Part shown: positions 7,350 to 13,023 of the stretch, piece after piece
How positions within the stretch are numbered: the stretch's first letter is position 1
How the letters are laid out: each line of letters starts with the position of its first letter
Assembly (NCBI GenBank): GCA_910589095.1
Contig: CAJUSN010000066.1
Span: 1-13,023, forward strand
Direction: 5' to 3'
DNA from: an uncultured Muribaculaceae bacterium
GTDB lineage: Bacteria > Bacteroidota > Bacteroidia > Bacteroidales > Muribaculaceae
Length of the DNA: 13,023 nt
Notes under the pieces: generated by a model
What the model was told of the DNA's origin: nothing
Database searches by the model: none
The model's input: the letters and a program-made list of their open reading frames with translations, nothing else
Translations under genes and position numbers: made by a program

Positions 7350-8176
7350 TAGCCGAGGTGACTGTCAAGGAGTGCGGCCATTTGATCGCGCAGTTTGCTG
7401 GCTTCTTCACCGGCACGTGTTGCAAAGTCTTCTCCGTTGGAAGCGTAGATAATGCCACGCGACGAGTTCACAAGCAAACCGCAATCGGAGATCATGCCAT
7501 ACTTCACGACTTCCTCCAAACTTCCGCCTTGAGCGCCAACACCTGGCACAAGGAGGAATGAACGGGGTGCTACACGACGGATATCGGCAAACATGCTTCC
7601 TTGCGTGGCGCCCACCACATACATCATCTCGTCGTCACCGGCCCATTGGGAGGATTTACGGATAACTGTTTCAAACAGAGGTGTGCCCTGCTCATCGCGG
7701 ATGAACTGGAAGTCGTGGCTACCTTTATTGGAGGTCAACGCAAGAAGAATGACCCATTTTTCAGGATAACCCAGGAATGGAGTAACACTATCCTCTCCCA
7801 TATAGGGTGCCACGGTGATTGCATCCACATCGAGATGCTCGAAGAAACTGCGGGCGTACAGCTTTGATGTATTGCCAATATCTCCTCGCTTTGCATCGGC
7901 AATTATGAATTGGTCGGGATAGTTGGTCTTGATATAAGCAATGGTGCGTTCCAATGCGTCCCAGCCGGCTGCACCGAAGCTCTCATAGAATGCGAGGTTG
8001 GGCTTATAAGCCACACAGTAGGGGGCGGTGGCGTCGATTATAGCACGATTGAAATTGAAAATAGGATCCGGACCGTTGGCAATGTGGGCCGGTATTTTAA
8101 GCGGATCAGTGTCAAGTCCCACGCATAGAAATGATTTTTTGCGACGGATGTTCTCAACGAGTGTTTGTCTGTTCAT
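7349..8176 (-). CDS. pyrF: Orotidine 5'-phosphate decarboxylase, type 2
   Basis: PyrF converts OMP to UMP, the last step of de novo pyrimidine synthesis, in the cytoplasm. The 275-residue length fits the longer type 2 subfamily. Seen motifs are the substrate-binding FLCVGLDTDP (16-25), KPNLAFYESFG (58-68) and the catalytic DAKRGDIGNTS (94-104) with D94, K96 and D99. Also present are ALTSNKGSHDFQF, VVGATQ, LVPGVGAQGG and NSSRGIIYAS, the phosphate-binding end of the barrel. Nothing is missing. The gene starts 39 bases after the stop of the membrane protein gene upstream and its stop overlaps the kinase start. It probably lies on the prfA transcript; no separate promoter is obvious. Confidence 0.97.
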   Translation of the reverse strand: MNRQTLVENIRRKKSFLCVGLDTDPLKIPAHIANGPDPIFNFNRAIIDATAPYCVAYKPNLAFYESFGAAGWDALERTIAYIKTNYPDQFIIADAKRGDIGNTSKLYARSFFEHLDVDAITVAPYMGEDSVTPFLGYPEKWVILLALTSNKGSHDFQFIRDEQGTPLFETVIRKSSQWAGDDEMMYVVGATQGSMFADIRRVAPRSFLLVPGVGAQGGSLEEVVKYGMISDCGLLVNSSRGIIYASNGEDFATRAGEEASKLRDQMAALLDSHLG

Positions 8177-8215
8177 GATGTTATTTATATCAGTGTGATG
8201 AATATTTACTTTGTT

Positions 8216-9967
8216 TTATCGGCGATATTTCTTTCTTGTGAAAAGAAATCCTTCGGCCTCTTTGATTCTATAAGCCAGCGCTATGTTTTCGGAAGTGGCT
8301 GGCTCTATGGCCAAATAAGTCAATACTATATATGACCCTTTTGAGTTTTCACACTCCACTGCTATAGGTTTGAATCGCGCACTCGGGTCGAGCTTGGCAA
8401 GAGAATCAATGGGCAAAGACGCAGAAAATCCTTGGTAGGTCACTTTCAGTGGTTTTCCGGCATCGACATATTCAGTGGGCATAAGGCGGAAGTAGCGAAC
8501 TCGTTGTGCTCCGGATGGAATGTCCGCTCCGGTAGCCGCATCGGCTGTAAGCTGAATTATTTCCGACTCAGGGTATTGTGCGACGGGAGCAGCGGAAGTT
8601 TGTGAATTTGCCGTATTCCCATCCTCATCTTCAGCCGGAATCTCTGGCGCACTGATAGAATTATCTGACCCGATGCGCACAGTGTTGATGATTTCTTCTT
8701 CCTCTTTAACAACTTCCGAGTGTACTTCCTCGCTGTCCGTCTCATTTCGCTCGTTAAAGAAGTATCCCACATTGAAATATGGTACTGCGTTTAGAGCCCA
8801 GAATGAGAGGATATACAGTAGGGGTGCAGTTGAAGCTCTTTTCAACCTGCCGCAAAGCAGGCTTCCGAAAACCCCTATGCTGATCAGGGCAAACAGGAGT
8901 TGGTATATAGCTGAAACAGTTATTCCGTCTGACACAATCTCTATCAGGACTGTTATCAACATAATCACCATAAGAAACAGCGTGACAACCGGAATCGCTT
9001 TGTATACGACCGGCCTAAGTGTGCGTGGAAGCTGATAGCGGCATGGATATAGACAAAACAGTGCAATGAGAACTGCTGTGGCACATAGTATTCCAATGCG
9101 TCCAACTTCATCGAATGGGAGTGTGAGAGTGGCTAGAAGGGTGAAGAAAAATGTTATGACAACACAGATTCCTACACCAAGTATGGGGAGTAACGCATAG
9201 CGGCCAATATAAAAAAGTATTTGTGATCCTTTGCAGAGCTCTTTTCGTTCCTCACGTGTGGCATTTTGGTAGAGGGCGAGTCGGCCGAGGAATACGTATG
9301 AAAACGCTATAATCGAAGCGATGGTAAGGGAGGAGGATAAAATGGAGTCGCCCGAACTGCTGAGAAATATTAGTACAAACACCATGCAACATCCGAGGGC
9401 TGAGCAGACTATCCCCGTGACCAATAATGACTGAATTGCCGCGAGGATAACATACCATGCACGATTCCAACCCCACAGCCTGTTGGTGGATTTCCTCGGC
9501 GAGAACGTAATAATTGCACAGCATAAAACAATGGACGCTACGATGGATCGCGTTATTTGCTCTCCTTCATTGCATAGCCATAATAAGACGATGTAACCAA
9601 TAGAAACGAGCGTGACAATTGCTATGGACTCAGTGGAGGGTTGTTTAAACGCCGTGAGGGTTCTGTTGTCATCAAGATTGCCGAGTGCTAGTAGCCCGAC
9701 TGTGCCGAACAATGAGACAAGTCCTATGTCAAGGACCCACTTGGCGCCTGCATGAGAGGCGTCAAGACCGGCGTATGTGCCGAATGCAAATATAGCCAGA
9801 ACAAGAAAGACCAAAGTGGCCGGGAATGTTGATATAATCGCAGGCAACGAGGCTACTTTCAATGGCGCATTCCATTTAGATTTGCGAGGCAGAGGGGGAG
9901 GAGGTGGTGGGACAGGTGGTAGTGGAGGAAGGGGGGGAGGAGTTTCAAGGAGATCGGTCTTTGACAT
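8216..9967 (-). CDS. Polytopic membrane protein with polyproline N-terminus
   Basis: The product has 583 residues. Residues 10-27 are 14 prolines out of 18 (PPPLPPLPPV followed by six Pro, Leu, Pro), then basic RKSK. About ten to twelve membrane segments follow (near 44-64, 76-96, 113-133, 139-155, 171-205, 212-234, 252-280, 290-308, 325-345, 350-372 and 382-398). A charged, acidic stretch (406-450, with KEEEE) precedes a soluble, beta-rich C-terminal domain (~468-583; e.g. YFRLMPTEYVDAGKPLKVTYQGF, split by polar residues). I do not recognise a transporter signature. The number of helices and the length recall DUF4153-type Bacteroidetes membrane proteins, but I cannot confirm this. The proline runs should need EF-P during translation. 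It starts 17 bases after the prfA stop, so it is very likely co-transcribed with prfA. Confidence 0.83.
   Translation of the reverse strand: MSKTDLLETPPPLPPLPPVPPPPPPLPRKSKWNAPLKVASLPAIISTFPATLVFLVLAIFAFGTYAGLDASHAGAKWVLDIGLVSLFGTVGLLALGNLDDNRTLTAFKQPSTESIAIVTLVSIGYIVLLWLCNEGEQITRSIVASIVLCCAIITFSPRKSTNRLWGWNRAWYVILAAIQSLLVTGIVCSALGCCMVFVLIFLSSSGDSILSSSLTIASIIAFSYVFLGRLALYQNATREERKELCKGSQILFYIGRYALLPILGVGICVVITFFFTLLATLTLPFDEVGRIGILCATAVLIALFCLYPCRYQLPRTLRPVVYKAIPVVTLFLMVIMLITVLIEIVSDGITVSAIYQLLFALISIGVFGSLLCGRLKRASTAPLLYILSFWALNAVPYFNVGYFFNERNETDSEEVHSEVVKEEEEIINTVRIGSDNSISAPEIPAEDEDGNTANSQTSAAPVAQYPESEIIQLTADAATGADIPSGAQRVRYFRLMPTEYVDAGKPLKVTYQGFSASLPIDSLAKLDPSARFKPIAVECENSKGSYIVLTYLAIEPATSENIALAYRIKEAEGFLFTRKKYRR
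9887..9940. repeat. Low-complexity C/G-rich tract encoding polyproline
   Basis: The tract encodes residues 10-27 of the membrane protein, with C-rich coding strand and G-rich plus strand. It includes runs of five G (9894-9898) and seven G (9931-9937) and many GG pairs, so two-tetrad G-quadruplexes are possible on the template strand. The seven-base homopolymer near the 5' end of the coding region could be a slippage site. Confidence 0.6.
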
Positions 9968-9984
9968 GGCGTAAAGTTTTATGG

Positions 9985-11094
9985 TTATAAATCAGCTTCC
10001 TTAAGGCGTTCGGCATTTTCGGCCACAATCAGATGATCTATGCAATCCTGGAGGTCACCGTCCATAAATGCCGAAAGATTGTATATGGTGTAGTTAATGC
10101 GATGATCAGTGATGCGTCCTTGAGGATAATTGTAAGTGCGGATTTTGGCTGAACGGTCTCCGGTTGAAACCATAGTCTTGCGCCGCGAAGCAATGTCGTC
10201 CATGTATTTTCGGTGTTCTTTGTCGTAGATGAATGTGCGAAGCCGACTTAAGGCGCGTTCTTTATTCTTGGGTTGGTCGCGAGTTTCAGTACACTCGATG
10301 AGGATTTCCTCGGTCTCGCCGGTATTGGGATTGCGCCACATGTAGCGCAGTCGTACACCGGATTCCACTTTGTTCACATTCTGCCCGCCTGCGCCTCCGC
10401 TTCGGAAAGTGTCCCATTTTATTTCGCCTTCGTTTATCTCCACGTCAAAGGGCTCGGCCTCGGGAAGCACAGCGACAGTGGCAGCAGAAGTGTGCACACG
10501 GCCCTGGGTCTCCGTGGCAGGAACTCGTTGCACGCGGTGCACTCCGCTCTCATATTTGAGCGTACCGTAAACATTATCGCCACTTACGGCTGCAACAATT
10601 TCTTTGAAACCTCCGGCGGCTCCTTCGCTCATAGAGGTAATGGATAAAGTCCAGCCTTTTGATTCACAGTATTTGGAATACATCTTGAATAGATCGCCGG
10701 CAAAGATGGCAGCTTCATCGCCACCGGTGCCTCCGCGGATTTCAAGAATCGCATTTTTGGAGTCCTCTGGATCGGCAGGAATAAGCAGAAGCTTAATTTC
10801 CTCTTCAAGAGCGGGTATGGCTTCCTGCGCTTCATCAAGCTCTTCGCGGGCCATTTGTCTTAGCTCATCATCCGATTCACTTTCAAGCATGCTGTGAGCT
10901 TCATTAATGTCGGTGAGAGCTTGCCTGTAGCGGTCGGTCACTTTCATTAGTTTCTCCAGATCTTTATACTCCTTTGTGAGCCTGACGTATCTGGGCATAT
11001 CGGCGATGACTGCCGGATCGGTGATGAGTGTGGACACTTCCTCAAATCGGCTGTCAATGCCATCGAGGCGTGCGAGCAATGTGTTTTCTGCCAT
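9985..11094 (-). CDS. prfA: Peptide chain release factor 1
   Basis: RF1 reads UAA and UAG stop codons and triggers peptidyl-tRNA hydrolysis on the ribosome. The 369-residue product is full length. It contains GGTGGDEAAIFAGD (121-134) and the RF1 stop-codon-reading tripeptide P-A-T in RVPATETQGR (190-199; PAT at 192-194). It also contains the catalytic GGQ in FRSGGAGGQNVNKV (230-243; GGQ at 236-238) and the later GDRSAKIRTYNYPQGRITDHR (split by other residues), all family hallmarks. PAT rather than SPF separates it from RF2. The start MAENTLLARLDG at 11094 lies 25 bases downstream of a strong -7 box. It is the first gene of the minus-strand set leading to pyrF and the kinase. Confidence 0.98.
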   Translation of the reverse strand: MAENTLLARLDGIDSRFEEVSTLITDPAVIADMPRYVRLTKEYKDLEKLMKVTDRYRQALTDINEAHSMLESESDDELRQMAREELDEAQEAIPALEEEIKLLLIPADPEDSKNAILEIRGGTGGDEAAIFAGDLFKMYSKYCESKGWTLSITSMSEGAAGGFKEIVAAVSGDNVYGTLKYESGVHRVQRVPATETQGRVHTSAATVAVLPEAEPFDVEINEGEIKWDTFRSGGAGGQNVNKVESGVRLRYMWRNPNTGETEEILIECTETRDQPKNKERALSRLRTFIYDKEHRKYMDDIASRRKTMVSTGDRSAKIRTYNYPQGRITDHRINYTIYNLSAFMDGDLQDCIDHLIVAENAERLKEADL

Positions 11095-11118
11095 GCGTGA
11101 TGCGGTTTACATTTTCTG

Positions 11119-11149
11119 CAAATGTACAAAAAAACGGCTGAATGAACAA
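11119..11149 (-). promoter_or_regulatory. Bacteroidetes-type promoter for the prfA operon
   Basis: On the minus strand TTG (11147-11149) is followed by 20 bases, including seven T, and TACATTTG (11119-11126), an exact TAnnTTTG match. Initiation near 11112-11114 would give a leader of about 20 bases before the prfA ATG. It is the only strong promoter match I found upstream of any of the five minus-strand genes. Confidence 0.75.
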
Positions 11150-11234
11150 TATTATATAATAATGTGTCTTAATTATGTATGCCCCTGCATTGCCGATACG
11201 GGGTGAAATGTCAAATCATCAAATTCATCCATAT

Positions 11235-11453
11235 ATGAAACTCCGCAACTTGCCTCGCTTCATCACCATGTTGGTTGTCACTCTTTTGCTGTCGTCGGTC
11301 GCAGCATCCTGCGATACGTATCATCGTCATCATGGACATCATGACCGTTATGAGCAATACGATTCGCATGATCGCCATAAAAAATCGAAGCAGAAAAAAC
11401 ATAAGTCTAAAAAGTCCAAGAAGTCCAAAAAACATGGTCATAACAGGGACTGA
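11235..11453 (+). CDS. Tiny lipoprotein with His-rich and Lys-rich tail
   Basis: The product has 72 residues from the ATG at 11235 (MKLRNLPRFITMLVV). An earlier in-frame ATG at 11175 would add 20 residues before the signal peptide and is less likely. The hydrophobic core ends in the lipobox VAASC, so signal peptidase II should cleave before Cys26. The mature part is CDTYHRHHGHH, then an Asp/Tyr/His stretch, then RHKKSKQKKHKSKKSK and a final KKHGHNRD. The tail is extremely basic and disordered. The His cluster could bind transition metals; the Lys part could bind anionic lipopolysaccharide, nucleic acid or peptidoglycan. Both are inferences. It lies between the divergent prfA promoter and tig; its own promoter is not obvious. 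No homologous family is recognised. Confidence 0.72.
   Translation: MKLRNLPRFITMLVVTLLLSSVAASCDTYHRHHGHHDRYEQYDSHDRHKKSKQKKHKSKKSKKSKKHGHNRD
11403..11429 (+). repeat. Three tandem 9-bp units coding for Lys/Ser repeats
   Basis: AAGTCTAAA, AAGTCCAAG and AAGTCCAAA follow each other directly and encode K-S-K three times in the lipoprotein tail. The in-frame unit length suggests growth by slippage, so the copy number may vary between strains. Confidence 0.6.
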
Positions 11454-11513
11454 AATTCCTGCAAAATTCCGTATGAGAATCCACGGGACAATGCAGAGGC
11501 ACATGAAAAATGA

Positions 11514-11546
11514 TTTGCGCAATCCATTATAATGTGTTAATTTTGC
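11514..11546 (+). promoter_or_regulatory. Bacteroidetes-type promoter for tig
   Basis: TTTG (11514-11517) is followed by 21 bases and TAATTTTG (11539-11546), a full match to the -33/-7 consensus. Transcription would start around 11551-11553, giving an AT-rich leader of about 46 bases before the tig ATG at 11598. Confidence 0.8.
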
Positions 11547-11597
11547 ACGTTGTAAAATTATATGTGATTTTAAAAGTAAAATTTTCAATAATAAATC

Positions 11598-12959
11598 ATG
11601 AACATAACCAGCACCAACGCAGATGCGGTGAGCATGCGCCTCACAGTATCAGTTGAAGAAAACGATTACAAAGCAAAAGTAACCGAAGACCTCAAGAAAA
11701 TTGGACGCACACACCAGATCCCCGGCTTCCGCAAGGGCCATGTATCTCTAAAAGATCTGGAACGTCGCTTCGGTAAGCAGGTTACAAGCGATGTGATCAA
11801 TCAAGTGGTCTATGAGGCCGTCATCAAGTATATCCAGGATAACAAGCTTAATGTGCTTGGCCAGCCGATGCCTGTTGAGGTTAAGGAACTTGATTTGAAG
11901 AATCAGAAGGATTTCACATTCGAATATGACCTTGCTCTTGCTCCTGAACTCAATGTTGAAGTAGATAAGAACATAGAGATTCCTTACTACAACATCGAGG
12001 TTAGTGACGAAATGGTAAGCGAGCAGGACGCGGCTTTCCGCAAACGTTTCGGTGCTCAGGTACCCGGCGAGGAATTTGAGAAGGATGCACTCGTGAAGGG
12101 AGCTATCATGCAGCTTAATGAATATGGTTCCATCAAGGAAGGTGATGATGCCATTCAGGTGGTAAGCGGTATTCTTGCTCCCATGTACTTCACTGACAAG
12201 GATGAAGCTGCCAAGTTTGAAGGAAAGAAAGTGGGCGACAAAGTGGTGTTCAACCCTCGCAAAGCTGCCGGCGAAAATATCACCGAGCTTTCTTCAATGC
12301 TTAACATTGACAAGGAACGCGTAGCCGAAGTACAGGGCGACTTCGAAATGGCAATTTCAGAAATCATCGTTGTGAAACCTGCTGAGCTTGGTGAAGAATT
12401 CTACACCAACGTATTTGGTAAAGATAAAGTAAGCAACGAAGAGGAGTATCGCGCAGCTGTTAAGGAACTCATTCACGATGAACTCGCCGGTAATAGCGAT
12501 ATGCTTTTCCGTTGGAATGCACGCAAGGTGTACATGGAGAAATATGGCGACATGCAACTTCCTGCCGAGATTCTCAAGAAATGGCTCGCTTCACGCAACG
12601 AAGGTATGACAGCCGAACAGGTGGAAGAAGAATACAAGCGCATGGAGGCAGATCTCAAATGGCAGCTTGTTCTTGATCAGATTGTCAGCAAGCTTGGCGT
12701 TAAAATCGAGAAGGAAGACCTTCTTGAATTTGCCAAGGGATTGGCCGCACGTCAGTTTGCTCAGTATGGCATGACAAACATGGATGATGAAACCATCACC
12801 AAGTACGCTGAGAACATCCTCGCTGACAAGAACTATATTGGTCGCATCCAGGAGCAAGTTGGAGAAGTGAAGACTTTCAATGCTCTCAAGGAGGCCGTTA
12901 CTCTTAAAGAAGAGAATGTAACTCTCGACCAGTTCAAAGAAGTTGCCTCCAAGCTTTAA
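11598..12959 (+). CDS. tig: Trigger factor, ribosome-associated chaperone
   Basis: Trigger factor binds the ribosomal exit tunnel and shields nascent chains. The 453-residue product is near the family length. The N-terminal ribosome-binding domain (~1-130) includes the loop IPGFRKGHVSLKDLERRFG (41-59). The core GFRKG (43-47) that contacts uL23 is kept, while the proline usually found a few residues later is replaced by serine. The middle part (~155-240) sits where the FKBP-like prolyl isomerase domain lies but shows little of its signature, as is common in Bacteroidetes, so isomerase activity is doubtful. The C-terminal part (~265-453) is long, charged and helical, fitting the chaperone arms. 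The gene is monocistronic as far as can be seen, with its own promoter and a terminator after it. Confidence 0.95.
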   Translation: MNITSTNADAVSMRLTVSVEENDYKAKVTEDLKKIGRTHQIPGFRKGHVSLKDLERRFGKQVTSDVINQVVYEAVIKYIQDNKLNVLGQPMPVEVKELDLKNQKDFTFEYDLALAPELNVEVDKNIEIPYYNIEVSDEMVSEQDAAFRKRFGAQVPGEEFEKDALVKGAIMQLNEYGSIKEGDDAIQVVSGILAPMYFTDKDEAAKFEGKKVGDKVVFNPRKAAGENITELSSMLNIDKERVAEVQGDFEMAISEIIVVKPAELGEEFYTNVFGKDKVSNEEEYRAAVKELIHDELAGNSDMLFRWNARKVYMEKYGDMQLPAEILKKWLASRNEGMTAEQVEEEYKRMEADLKWQLVLDQIVSKLGVKIEKEDLLEFAKGLAARQFAQYGMTNMDDETITKYAENILADKNYIGRIQEQVGEVKTFNALKEAVTLKEENVTLDQFKEVASKL

Positions 12960-12987
12960 AGACTGAATCAGATTTCGTTAAGTATAG

Positions 12988-13023
12988 ACCGTCCACCACG
13001 TCCTCATCGGAATGGTGGACGGT
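12988..13023 (+). terminator. Strong hairpin after tig, cut by the window edge
   Basis: ACCGTCCACCA (12988-12998) pairs perfectly with TGGTGGACGGT (13013-13023), an 11-bp GC-rich stem with a 14-base loop, 28 bases after the tig stop. The window ends at the last paired base, so any T-tract lies outside it. Confidence 0.72.

Noticed and set aside
9777..9974. Plus-strand frame with a Gly-rich run
   Set aside because: It is the complement of the proline-coding tract in the membrane protein gene; the minus-strand frame is much longer with coherent membrane helices.
11403..11429. Short tandem repeats considered as a CRISPR-like array
   Set aside because: The units are 9 bp, have no spacers and are in-frame coding repeats.
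11211..11588. Minus-strand frame of 125 codons opposite the lipoprotein
   Set aside because: Its hydrophobic look comes from reading the His/Lys codons in antisense; the plus-strand frame has a textbook lipobox and the tig promoter lies inside the frame.
1..13023. Mobile element, prophage or defence island
   Set aside because: No transposase, integrase, recombinase, nuclease, helicase or terminal repeats were seen; the gene content is core metabolism, translation and envelope proteins.

Overview
The window looks like chromosomal DNA of a Bacteroidales bacterium, probably a gut member of the Muribaculaceae/Bacteroidaceae group; the family-level guess is weak. Three upstream regions carry the Bacteroidetes-type promoter (TTG or TTTG near -33, TAnnTTTG near -7, spacing 20-21), Shine-Dalgarno sequences are not evident, and the protein families (type 2 PyrF, TonB C-terminal domain on an exported protein, divergent trigger factor) fit the phylum. 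I see no insertion sequence, integrase, CRISPR array, tRNA or rRNA.

Left part (1-4945): a membrane protein whose reading frame enters from beyond the left edge converges on a helix-turn-helix-like regulator gene (1418-2017, minus strand), with a strong hairpin between them. The regulator is divergent from a plus-strand set of envelope genes: a small exported protein (2384-2884), a putative outer-membrane beta-barrel protein (2898-3545), a possible 35-residue membrane peptide (3631-3738) and an exported protein with a TonB C-terminal domain (3746-4945). A 366-bp gene-free, AT-rich region holds the regulator's promoter and several inverted repeats.

Middle part (5004-11094, minus strand): five closely spaced genes read prfA (release factor 1), a 583-residue polytopic membrane protein with a polyproline N-terminus, pyrF (OMP decarboxylase), a membrane-anchored Hanks-type Ser/Thr kinase whose start overlaps the pyrF stop (TAATG), and an ADP-ribosylglycohydrolase-family protein. 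A good promoter match lies just upstream of prfA. The housekeeping genes prfA and pyrF thus seem to share a transcript with a kinase, a hydrolase family that often reverses ADP-ribosylation, and an uncharacterised membrane protein. This is the most interesting part of the window.

Right part (11095-13023): a tiny lipoprotein with a His-rich then Lys-rich tail (11235-11453), then tig (trigger factor) with its own promoter and a strong terminator hairpin at the right edge. With prfA this gives a local theme of translation termination and nascent-chain folding. No clear-cut new defence or mobile system is visible; the unusual points are the mixed operon, the coupled kinase, the polyproline membrane protein and the His/Lys-rich lipoprotein.
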